A DNA stretch of 52,281 bases, from positions 1-52,281 of the forward strand of contig JACQZN010000090.1 of assembly GCA_016213845.1 (NCBI GenBank), read 5' to 3'. The notes under the pieces are model-generated. The model was not told the origin of the DNA. It made no database searches and saw only the letters and a program-made list of their open reading frames with translations. The DNA comes from Candidatus Wallbacteria bacterium. Its GTDB lineage: Bacteria > Muiribacteriota > UBA6191 > JACPRK01. The position numbers and the translations under genes were made by a program. Numbering within the stretch: the stretch's first letter is position 1; each line of letters begins with the position of its first letter. Below are positions 21,670-31,400 of this stretch, in pieces.

Positions 21670-23163
21670 CTACTTCACCTTCGCGAGCGCGAAGCCGATC
21701 GAGGCATCCAGGTCGGCGCCTCGCAGACCGGCGGAGAAGACCTTGCCCTCCGCGTCGACGACGACCATGAACGGGATTCCCTCGACACCGTACTTCTGGC
21801 AGACCTCCGACTCGAAGCCCTTGGCCGCCAGCGCCGCCCGCCAGGTCATTCCTCGGTCCTGCATGAACTTCTGCAGCTTCTTCTCGGAGCCCGGCGCGTC
21901 GAGGCTGACGCCGATCATCGTGAACTTCTCCGCCTTGCGCCTCTCCGAGAGCCGGCGAAGGCCCGGGATTTCCCCGTAGCACGGCCGGCACCAGCTGGCG
22001 AAGAAGTCGACCAGGACGACCTGCCCGCGCGAGGCCTTGAGTGATAGCGGCTTGCCGTCGAGCCCGGGCAGATCGAAGTCGGGCGCGGGCTGTCCCATGA
22101 ACCCGATCGTCCGGCGGGCTGCCTGCAATCGAGCGACATCGGCCGGGGCGGTGATCTTCTTCAAGCAGCTGTCGATGGCGGCCAGTGCCTTCTCCTTGTT
22201 GCCGCGCTTTTGCCAGGCCTCGCACTCGCCCAAGTATCCCTGCGCCGACACGCCCGGATCGGGATCGCCCTGCAGCTTGGCGAACTCCTTCTGGGCGGCC
22301 TCCATGTCGGATGCCACCTCGTGAGCGTAGGCGGTCAGGAAGACGGCGTTGGCATGGAAGCGGGCCATCTCCGGCTTGGCCAGCAGGCCCGAGAGCTCGG
22401 AGATGGCAGTTTTGCTGTCGCCGGCCTCGATGAGGAACTTGGCGCGTTCGAGGCGCCACTGCGGGGTGGCCACCGCGTCGGGGTAGAGCTTCACCTGGTC
22501 CGCCAGCGTCGCCGCGGCGGCTGCGGAGTCGCCCGAGCCGCCCTGGATGCGGGCAAGAGCGTGCCTCACTGCGCTGGCGTAGTTGGAGTTGGCGTGGCCC
22601 GCCAGGAACTCCGAGAGGACCTTGGCCGATTCGTCGTGCTTGCCCGAGACCTCCAGGATGTCGGCCAGGAAGCGAGTGCCCTGGTAGAGCTGCGCCTCTT
22701 CCTTCAGTGTCTGCACGTAGCCTCGCCAGAGGGCCAGGGCTTCGTCGAAGCGTTGACCGCTCAGCATCAGGTTGACCAGCTGCAGATGGTAGGCTTCACG
22801 GTAGGGGCTTGCGGGGAACTCCTTGGAAAGCCGGGTCAGGAGCTTCTCAGCGGACTGCATGAGCTCCTCTTGTTGCTTTGCGTCCTTGGGTTGGCTGCTG
22901 CGCAGCTTCTCGAGCTCGTCGTAGAGGGGTTGCTCGGCAGTGGTCAGCTTCACAGGGGCGTGAGAAGGGCCAGCCGCCGGGTCCTGATGGGCACCTCCCC
23001 CGTGGCCGTGATCGCCCCCGGAGTGATCGTGGCCCGCGTGCGGATCGGCCGCGGGACCTGCGCCGGCCGGCGGATTCGCGGGCGCGGCCTCCTCGGCGAA
23101 GGCCGCAGTGGCAGAGTGGGAGAAGAGCAGGCAAGTGGCCAGGAGCAGGATGGGCGCGCGCAT
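21670..23163 (-). CDS. Periplasmic His-rich TPR protein with C-terminal TlpA-like thioredoxin domain
   Basis: 497 residues from ATG at 23163. A signal peptide (1-23) is followed by a His/Gly/Asp-rich segment (about 38-62, HAGHDHSGGDHGHGGG) that looks like a metal-binding tail. TPR-like helical repeats occupy about 75-335. A thioredoxin/peroxiredoxin-fold domain (about 345-497) begins with the TlpA-style APDFDLPGLDGKPLSL and carries the active site WCRPC in FFASWCRPCYGEIPGL. The dithiol domain would reduce or exchange disulphides in the periplasm. The TPRs imply a protein partner, and the His tract suggests copper, zinc or nickel handling. A cytochrome c or metalloprotein maturation role is inference. 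The -10 of its promoter is probably at 23220-23225. Confidence 0.88.
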   Translation of the reverse strand: MRAPILLLATCLLFSHSATAAFAEEAAPANPPAGAGPAADPHAGHDHSGGDHGHGGGAHQDPAAGPSHAPVKLTTAEQPLYDELEKLRSSQPKDAKQQEELMQSAEKLLTRLSKEFPASPYREAYHLQLVNLMLSGQRFDEALALWRGYVQTLKEEAQLYQGTRFLADILEVSGKHDESAKVLSEFLAGHANSNYASAVRHALARIQGGSGDSAAAAATLADQVKLYPDAVATPQWRLERAKFLIEAGDSKTAISELSGLLAKPEMARFHANAVFLTAYAHEVASDMEAAQKEFAKLQGDPDPGVSAQGYLGECEAWQKRGNKEKALAAIDSCLKKITAPADVARLQAARRTIGFMGQPAPDFDLPGLDGKPLSLKASRGQVVLVDFFASWCRPCYGEIPGLRRLSERRKAEKFTMIGVSLDAPGSEKKLQKFMQDRGMTWRAALAAKGFESEVCQKYGVEGIPFMVVVDAEGKVFSAGLRGADLDASIGFALAKVK

Positions 23164-23219
23164 GAGGGCCTCTGTTTCGGCTGGGACGGCCGGCGGCAGT
23201 CGTGTCGAGGAATGGGTCT

Positions 23220-23225
23220 ATTATA
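23220..23225 (-). promoter_or_regulatory. Consensus -10 element of the TPR-thioredoxin gene
   Basis: On the minus strand these bases read TATAAT, an exact -10 box 57 bases upstream of the ATG. The -35 region (near 23243-23249) reads TCGAGA-like and is poor. Confidence 0.45.
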
Positions 23226-23254
23226 GCGGACACCGGAAGGGAGTCTCGATCTCG

Positions 23255-24160
23255 ATGGGAGCGTGCGGGAGCTGGGTGCCGGCTCTGCCGGGCGTGCTGG
23301 CCTGGGCGGTAGCCGCGGCAGTATCGTGCGGGCCAGCTCTGGCGGCCGCCGGCGAGGCCGCCTGGGTGGTCGAGCTCGACAGCGGCCGGTTGCTGGCAGT
23401 CGAAGGCGCCGCCGGCGCGGACCGGCCAGGGCCGCCTGGGTCACTCCTGAAGGTGTTTCTCTTCCTGCATGCGGCCGACCGTTCCGAGCTGGCGAAGGGG
23501 GCACTGGCGGTCTGCGGCGCCTCGAGTGCGCGAAAGCCGGCGCTGGATGCGTGCTGGTACCATCCGGGGCACGGGACGGTCGGGTTTGCCGCGGGACTCG
23601 CGCTCTCCTGCCAGCAGTTCGCAAACGGACTGGCCGACCGGGTCGACCCCGAGGAGCTGAGGAGCCTCTGGCGCCAGCTGGGGCTGCAGATCGGGGCCGG
23701 TCGAGGGCCGCCGGCCCGGAGCAAGGCCTGGCGTGCCCAGGCAACAGGACACGATAGCTCGATTCGGTCCAAGCCCCTCGAGCTCCTCGCGGCGCTGGCG
23801 GCGTGCGTCAACGGCGGATACCTGTTCCGGATGGATCGGTCGGCACCTGTGCTGGTGCGGCGACTGCGGTGGCGGCCAGACGCCGTGGAGGCCGTGCTGG
23901 CCGGGTTGGGTCGCACGGCGATCGAAGGCACCGCCCGGGGCGCGGGGCTCGCGGGCTGCCTGGCAAAGACCGGCACGGCGCCCGCTCTGGATCCGTACGG
24001 CCGAGTCGACCTGCGCCGGACCCAGGGCTGGGCCTTCGCGTGCACCACCAGCGGCGGCCGGCGGATCGCGGTGCTGGCGTGCGCGGAGCCTGGCACGGGA
24101 GCGGACGCTGCCGTCCTGGCCGGGCGGGTCCTTCGAAGTCAGGGAGCGGTCTTGCGGTGA
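23255..24160 (+). CDS. Small PBP-like (penicillin-binding transpeptidase-fold) exported protein
   Basis: 301 residues from ATG at 23255; the longer frame upstream lies in the divergent gene's leader. A signal peptide (about 1-30) is followed by a compact serine-transpeptidase fold. The Ser-x-x-Lys motif is in GSLLKVFLF (about 68-76). A second motif region reads LSCQQFANGL (about 128-137), where the usual SxN is replaced by S-C-Q. The third motif KTGTA is intact (about 233-237). Length is only the catalytic domain, without the N-terminal pedestal of PBP2/PBP3. It could be a D,D-transpeptidase, a carboxypeptidase or a penicillin-sensing protein. Its stop overlaps the start of a SpoIID-like lytic transglycosylase gene, pointing to joint peptidoglycan work. 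Confidence 0.75.
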   Translation: MGACGSWVPALPGVLAWAVAAAVSCGPALAAAGEAAWVVELDSGRLLAVEGAAGADRPGPPGSLLKVFLFLHAADRSELAKGALAVCGASSARKPALDACWYHPGHGTVGFAAGLALSCQQFANGLADRVDPEELRSLWRQLGLQIGAGRGPPARSKAWRAQATGHDSSIRSKPLELLAALAACVNGGYLFRMDRSAPVLVRRLRWRPDAVEAVLAGLGRTAIEGTARGAGLAGCLAKTGTAPALDPYGRVDLRRTQGWAFACTTSGGRRIAVLACAEPGTGADAAVLAGRVLRSQGAVLR

Positions 24161-25326
24161 GCGGGCGAGCGGTCGCCCTCGTCCTGGCCGCCTCGAGCTT
24201 CGCGGCCGGTGCTGCAGCGGCTGGCGAGCCAGTGCGCGTGGGGCTGTTCGGGTTGCTTGCGCCCAAGGAGCTTACACTCAGCGCGACTGCGGGCGAAGTC
24301 CGGTTGACGCCTGCGGGCGGTGCGGGCAGGGTCAGCATGCGGCTTTCGGGGCAGGGGCTGCACGTCCGGGCGGTGGGAGGGTCGAGGCTGGCGGTCTGGG
24401 GTGAAACCGCGGGACGCCGGCTGGCCGAGCGGCTGACCCTGGCTCGCCGGCGCCTCGAGGCCGCGGTGGCGGGTGCGCCGGCGCGGGAGGTCGACGGGGC
24501 GCTGACCGTGAGTGCGGCGGGTGGCGTCCTTCGAGTGGTGCTCGAGCTGCCTGCGCCCGCGTTGGCCGTGGAGTCGGCGCTGGTCGAGAGAGAGCCCGGC
24601 GCGGGCGGCGAGGCGGTCAAGGCGCAGGTCGTGGCTTGCCTGAGCTTCGTGCTGGCCGGTCGCGGCCGGCATGCGGCCGATGGGTTCGATCTCTGCGACA
24701 CCACGCACTGTCAGCGATTCGCCGGGATCGTCCAATCCGCCTCGGCACGGGAGCGAGCTGCAGCGGCCGCGGTGGCAGGGCTCTACCTGGAGCTTGGCGG
24801 ACGGCCGCTGCCTGCCTTCTACACCGCGGAGTGCGGAGGAAAGCTGGAGCGTCCGAGCGATCTCTGGGGCCCGGTCCCGGCGATTTTCCGGAGCCGTCCG
24901 GACCCCGGCTGCGTCCGGCACGATTGGACGGTCGTGATTGCGCGAAGAGACTGGCAGCGGGCGCTGGAGCGGGCAGCGGGGCGCCGCCTGGATGTCCCGG
25001 GCCCGGCTGCATTCGAAGTCAAACGGTCCAGTGAGGGCAGTGGTGGGCTGGTCTCGGCCTTTGCGGGGAGCGCAGGTGGCCGCTCCGTCGAGGCGCCGTT
25101 CGAGGCCATGGCGCGGGAAGTCCGGGCGGTGACGGGGCGCTGGGCGATACGCTCCCGTAGGCTGGCGCTGTTCGAGGAAGCAGGCCATGTGCGACTCACC
25201 GGGAGCGGTCGCGGACATCTGGCCGGGATGTGCCAGGCCGGGGCGGCGCGGCTGGCCGCCCAGGGAAGGGGCTTTCGCGAGATCCTCGCCTTCTACTACC
25301 CCGGAGCCGGTCTGCGCCACGCATGA
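24157..25326 (+). CDS. SpoIID/LytB-domain exported protein (probable lytic transglycosylase)
   Basis: 389 residues from GTG at 24157, overlapping the previous stop as GTGA. A signal peptide covers 1-22. The first part (about 25-130) is a beta-rich region with degenerate repeats. The SpoIID domain (about 130-350) has the hallmark lines: VESALVEREPG with the likely catalytic Glu, EAVKAQVVACLSF, and the zinc-site-like FDLCDTTHCQRF. The conserved YTAECGGKLERPSDLWG and GRGHLAGMCQAGAARLA follow, with FYYPGAGL at the end. SpoIID cleaves glycan strands lacking stem peptides. Relatives in non-sporulating Gram-negatives are associated with cell-wall remodelling. Pairing with a small PBP is suggestive of a cut-and-crosslink module. 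Confidence 0.85.
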   Translation: MSGRAVALVLAASSFAAGAAAAGEPVRVGLFGLLAPKELTLSATAGEVRLTPAGGAGRVSMRLSGQGLHVRAVGGSRLAVWGETAGRRLAERLTLARRRLEAAVAGAPAREVDGALTVSAAGGVLRVVLELPAPALAVESALVEREPGAGGEAVKAQVVACLSFVLAGRGRHAADGFDLCDTTHCQRFAGIVQSASARERAAAAAVAGLYLELGGRPLPAFYTAECGGKLERPSDLWGPVPAIFRSRPDPGCVRHDWTVVIARRDWQRALERAAGRRLDVPGPAAFEVKRSSEGSGGLVSAFAGSAGGRSVEAPFEAMAREVRAVTGRWAIRSRRLALFEEAGHVRLTGSGRGHLAGMCQAGAARLAAQGRGFREILAFYYPGAGLRHA

Positions 25327-25480
25327 TGGCCGGTGGCCCGCCGCTTGCAATTATCTTTCACTGATTGCCGTTCGGTCCAGGCTGTTGCAACATTCCAGGA
25401 GGCGAGGCGCCGCGAGGATCTCGCGCGCCTGACGAAAGCGTGCACGAGCGCCCCGCGGCGGGCATCGGAGGAGAGGCGGC

Positions 25481-28400
25481 GTGAGCGATATGGGACCCAT
25501 CGGCAACCGGCTGCGCGCCCGGCTGCTGGTCCCGCTCTTCGCCTGCGCTGGCGTGCTCGCAGCGCTCGCCTTGATGCAGCTCCCCGAAGCCCCGCGCACT
25601 CCCGAGCTCGCCCGATCCACCCCCCCCCAACTCGCGCCCGTGCCCTCGCCCCTGCCCGTGCCCCAGCCCTCGCCCCAGCCCCAGCCCCAGCCCCAGCCCC
25701 CGCCCCCCCCCGCGATCCTCGATCGCCTCCCCGATATCCGACTCCAGCGCCGAGCTGCCGTCCCGGACAGGAGCCTGGCCTCCCCGTACCTCCTCAGGCT
25801 CAAGTCCGGCGCCTTCGAGCTCTTGCCCGGCGCTCCCTTCGCCGTGCGCGGTGACCGCGAGTACCTCGTGGCCCAGTTCCGGGAGGAGCCGACCGCTGCC
25901 GATCGGCTCGAGCTGGAGAGACTCGGTGCCCGGATCCTCGATTACCTGCCCGACCGCGCCTTTGTGCTGGCCATCCCCGCCGAAGTAGCGCCCGGCCTGG
26001 CGTACCTGCGCTGCCTCCGGGCGGTGGGAAATCTCTACCCGCAGGACAAGCTATCGCCCGCGCTCTCCCAGGCCGACGAGAGTGCGCCGGACCCGCTGGA
26101 GCTGCGCGTCAGCCTCTTTGAGCCGTCGGACTTCGCGACGGCCGCTTCCGAGCTCTCCGCGCTGGGCGCGCGACTTCTTTCGGAGCAGCCCTCCCCCACG
26201 GGCGCCATCCGGGTGAACGCGCGCGCGAAGGACCTCGTCGCGATCGCCGGCCTCGCCCGGGTCCGCTATGTCGAGCCCGCTGAACCGCCGCGCCGCGTGG
26301 CAAGCGCCGTCGCAGGGAGCCGGAGCAATGCCCAGGCTGCGCCGTCGGTGCCCTACGGCGTCGATGGCACGGGTGTGAGAATCGGCGTCTGGGACGGCGG
26401 CCTTCCCGAGGCGAGTCATCCGGACCTGGGGGGGCGCGTCACGGTCGTCGACGCGGCGGCGCTCGACCTGCACGCGACCCAGGTCGCCGGAGTCATCGCC
26501 GGTTCGGGCCGGGCCTCGCCCGCCGCCCGGGGGCAGGCACCCGCGGCCACCCTCTTCGCCTTCGATTTCGCCGGCGACCCGGTCCAGGAGTGTCGGGATG
26601 CGGCGGTCCGGGACGGCCTGAGCATCGCGAACCACTCCTGGGGTCACGCGATCGGATTTCAGGCCGGCGGGACCTGCGGCCAGACGTACTGCAACACGGG
26701 AGGACAGCACCTCTTCGGCTTCTACTCAGGGGCTGCGCAGGATTTCGACCAGATGGTCGCGCAGACGGGTCTGATCGTGGTGAAGGCGGCCGGCGACGAC
26801 CGGGACGACGGCAACGACGCGTCCAACCACGACGGGCTGCAGGTATCGGGGGAGTTCTACGAGACGATGGAGGATCAGGCGTGTGCCAAGAACGTGCTCA
26901 CCGTGGGCGCGACCACCGACGCCGACGCCGTTGCCAGCTACTCCAGCTGGGGCCCGTGCGACGACGGGCGCGTGAAGCCCGAGCTGGTGGCGGCGGGCGA
27001 TAAGGTCGTGGCGCCCGCGCCGGGCGGGGCGTACCAGCCGGCCAGCGGCACGTCGATGGCGGCGGCGAACGTCTCGGGCCAGGTGGCGCTCTTCCTCGAC
27101 GCCCACTCGCGCTATGGCGGCGGAGTGCCGCGCGCTTCCCGCGTCAAGGCGATCGCGCTCAACAGCTGCACCGATGTCGTCGCGGCGCCGTACGCAGGCG
27201 TCGGCCCGGACTACGCCAGCGGGTTCGGTCTCCTCGACGTCCAGCAGATGCTGGCACTGGCCTACACGGAGCTGCACGCTCCTTTCGTGAAGCAGACTTT
27301 TTCGGGGTCGTTCTCCTCCTCGGGCGAGACGACTCATACGACCTTTTCGGTCGGAGATGCGCGCCAGGAGCTGAGGGTCACGCTGGCCTGGACCGATCCG
27401 CAGGGGAGCCTGCTGGCAGGGCCGGCCCTGGTGAACGACCTCGACTTGCGCTTGATCGGTCCCGACGGCGCTGTCTGGATGCCGTGGGTGCTCGATCCGG
27501 CAAATCCGTCCGCGGCGGCGTCTCGCGGCAACAACGCCGCCGACCCCGTCGAGCAGGTCGCCCTGACGCGCGCCGGCGTCATCGCGGCGGGCAAGACCTG
27601 GCCCGGGACCTGGCGCGTGATCATTCGAGCGGGCACGATCGCCCAGGCGCCGCAGGCCTGGGACCTGGCAGCGACGGTTGCGCTGACTGCCCGGCCTTCG
27701 GGCTCCGACCCGGTCGTGACCATCTCCAATCCGCCGGCGAACGCCTCTGGGCGTCAGAAGGTGATCGCCTCCGTGACGGCGGCGACGGGCCGCACGGTCG
27801 TGGCCGTGCAGTACCGGGTCGGGGCGGGGGCCTGGCTGGCGATGCTGCGGAACCAGTCGACCGGCAGCTACGAGTCCGTCGTCGACTATGTGGTCACCAC
27901 CAGCGCTGGCGAGCTCCTCACCGTCCGGGCCGTCGACGACACCGTGCGCGAGGGACGTGCGACGCGCTCGTTGACCCACGTCTTCTCCGACGACCACCCC
28001 AACCTGGCCAGCGGAACGGGCCCGGCGGATGCACTGACTCCGAATGGCGCCGCCGGCCAGGGCGTGATCGAACCGGCAGGCTCCAGCCCCGAGGTCGGAG
28101 ATTTCTTCCAGGTGCCGCTTGCGACCGGAGTGCGATACCAGGTCGAAGCCGCGGGCGCCGACGGCGTGGCGCTGGAGCTCACGCTCTACTCGACGGACGG
28201 CACTACCGTCTTGACGCGGACCACGGGCGCCGTCGACGTGAGCGGCACCCAGAGTGTGGCGCGGCTGCTCGACACCACGGTCGCCTCCGACGGCACCTAC
28301 TACGTGCGCGTCAGCCAGGGCGGCTTCACGGCGCCGGAGCAGCCGCGATACGACTACACGGTCCGCGTCTTCACCGTGACCGGTGTGGCGCGGATCGCCG

Positions 28401-31400
28401 CATCGCCCACCAGCGGTTCGCCGAGCTTCACGGTGACGTTCTCCAACAGGTCCTTCGGGCCGCTCTCCAGCTTCCTGTGGGACTTTGGTGACGGCGTCAC
28501 CTCGACCGCCATCAGCCCCACGCATGCCTACGCCAGCTCCGGGGTCTACCAGGCCCGCATGACCGCCGACGGTCAGTTCGCCAGCAACGTGGTCGACATC
28601 ACCGCCACGGGTACGGCGGACGACCACCCGGGGAACCGCTTCGAGTCCTTCGGGGCCGACGACATCCTGACGGTCGACGGGCCGGCGTTGCCGGGAGTCG
28701 TAGGCACTTCCAGCGACAACGATTTCTTCAAGCTCACACTCGCCAACGGGCAGAGCGTCATCCTGGACGTGTTGACGGGAACGCTGGACGACTCCCGGCT
28801 CACCGTGCAGACCAGCTCCGGCGGCGACCCGGGCGGGATTCCAACGGGAAACGACGATCCGGCTCCCACCTACGTGCGCTCCAGCCACCTGACCTTCACG
28901 GCGCCTTCGGCGGACACGTACCTGCTGAAGGTCGAGGGGCCGAACGGCAAGACGGGGAGCTACTCGCTGCGGGCCCGGACCGCTGGCCAGGCGGCCAACC
29001 TGAAGGTCACTGCCATCTCTGCACCTTCGAGCCTGCCGGTCAGCCAGGTCGCCCTGTTTTCCGTGACGGTGTCGAACTCGTCGACGGTGCCGGTGACCGC
29101 CCCGTTCAAGGTCGGCATCGCCACCACCGAGAGCAACGTCGGCTTCAACTCCACCTTCAAGATTCGCCGGGAGGCGCTCTACCGCGACGGCATCCCGGCC
29201 AACCAGTCCGTCACCGTCGGCCTGGCGCTGGGCATCGAGATCACGGGCTCGATCACCTTCTGGGGGGTCGTCAACTCCGACCATGCGGTCCCGGAGACGA
29301 ACGTGGACGACAACCTCCTGTCCCAGGGCACGGCTGTCAGCCTCACCCGGCGCACCCGTCCGCCGCGGCTGCGCGCCGGACCTGAGCGATCGGTCGCCGT
29401 CAACTCGGTTGCGGGCCTCAACGCGAGCGCCACCGATCCGGATGGCAGCTCCCTCACCTACTCGTGGCGGCGGCTGCTGGGGCCGGCTTCACCCTCGATC
29501 GTCAACGCGACTCTTGCGGACGCCAGCGTCACACCCACGGCGGCGGGGCGCTACCGGTTCCTGGTCACCGCCAGCGACGGCTCGGGTGGTACGGCCACGG
29601 CCCCCGTGGACGTCTGGGCCTACGAGACCACCGACGCCGACTTCGACGTCCAGACCGTGACGTCGGGCTCCGGCACCACATTCACACAGCGCCAGACCGG
29701 GCGCCGGCTCAGTTTCACGGGCCGGAACCGCGGCGGCCACGTTGCTTTCGTCAACCGGGCGAAGTTGAAGTTCGTGCAGGGCGCCTCCGACGTCTCCAGC
29801 GGGTTTGTCGTGCGGCCAGTAGGTGCCGGTCCCAGCTTCCTGTTGACCGGCTCGGGCGGCACCTGGGACTTCGACGTCGACGTCCTTGCGACCTCTGCTT
29901 CGGGGCCGAATATCGTCGTCCACGGAGTGCTCGAGGGCACGGATGCGCAGACCTCGCAGGCCAAGAGCGACAGTCTGGCCTCGGGTCCTCTGACGGTCAC
30001 GGTGCAAGCCGCGGCAACCGCCACCATCCAGCCGGCCGTGGCGCCGGCTTCGATCGAGCCCGGGCAGACCATCCTCTTCACGGTGCCCGTGCGCAACTCC
30101 GGAGACGTCTCGGCGAACGCGCTGGCCGCGACCCTGACGTTCGGGGGCGCGCCGCTCGCAATCGTGCCGCGGGGCGGCAGCCCGCAGAGCGTGGCGGCGG
30201 GCGCCACCGTCGACTTCGGGTTCGATGTCTCCGCCCCGGTCACGGCCACGGCCGGTCCCGTGACCGCCACCTTCACTGTCACTGGAGTCGACGGAGCCAC
30301 CGGGTTCCAATTGAGCTCGACGAATTCCTCGCTGGCGGTGCTGAACGTGCTGGCGGCTCCGGAGCTCAAGATCGTCTCGTTCTCGGTGCCGCGCCAGACC
30401 GCCTCCCTCGGGCAGACGTTTCCGGCGACCGTCACCGTCAGGAACTCCGGGGGAGCCTCTATCTTGTTCACCCAGCAGTCGCTCGTGCTCTCGGGCACGA
30501 GCCTCACCGCCACGGGCCTTACGCGCACATTTTCGCTGGCCGGGGCCAACGCGACGACCGCCATCCCGTTCTCGCTCCAGGCGGCCGCTGCGGGCGCCAC
30601 CACGCTGACCAGCGCAGTCTTCACAGCGCGAAACGCCAGTACGAACACGCCGGTCGGCATCACCTCCAACCTGGCCGCTCCCGTCACCGTGACCGTCCAG
30701 ACGCCGCCAACTCTCGAAGTCGTCGCGATTCTCCCCGAGCGGCTCACGGCCACCCAGGGGCAGAGCTTCCAGACCACCGTCACCGTCCGCAACACGGGCG
30801 GTGCGACCGCCCGCATCAGCCGGGCCACGGCTTCCTTCGGCAACTCCGGATTGACCGCCGCGTCCATCTCCGAGATCCGCAGCCTGGCGGCGTCGGCTCA
30901 GACTTCCTTCACCTTCCGGGTCACTGCCGCCGCGGCCGGCTCGACCTCCATCGAGGGCGCGACATTCGACGCCGTCGACGAGAACAGCGGCGGGGGCTTG
31001 CCGGCGCCCAGCGTGTCGGCGGCCGTGCCGGTCGTGACGGTGCTGACCCCGCCGCTTCTGAAGATCGTTTCGATCACGTCACCGCGCTCCGTCATCTCGA
31101 TCGGGCAGCAGGTGCTGGCCACCGTGACCCTGCGCAACGAGGGCCAGACCTCCGTTCTCCTCACCACGGCACGGATGGTCAGCTCCTCCGGGGCGCTGAC
31201 ATCGACCACGCTCACGACGGCCGTGACCCTTGGCGGCAACAGCGCCACGGCAGCCTTCGGCGTCCTCGTCACCGGCGTCAGCCAGGGCACCGCGTTGCTC
31301 ACCACGGCCACCTTCACGGCGCGCAACGCACTCTCGAGCCAGCCGGTCGGGCTCGGCGGCAACCTGGCTAGTGCGCCCACGATCGTTGTCCAGCCCGTGC

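Noticed and set aside
26726..29284. 852-codon frame antisense to the giant protease
   Set aside because: Arises from codon bias of the repeat-rich Ser/Thr/Val coding strand; no signal, ribosome site or motif. The frame at 31790-33238 is rejected for the same reason.
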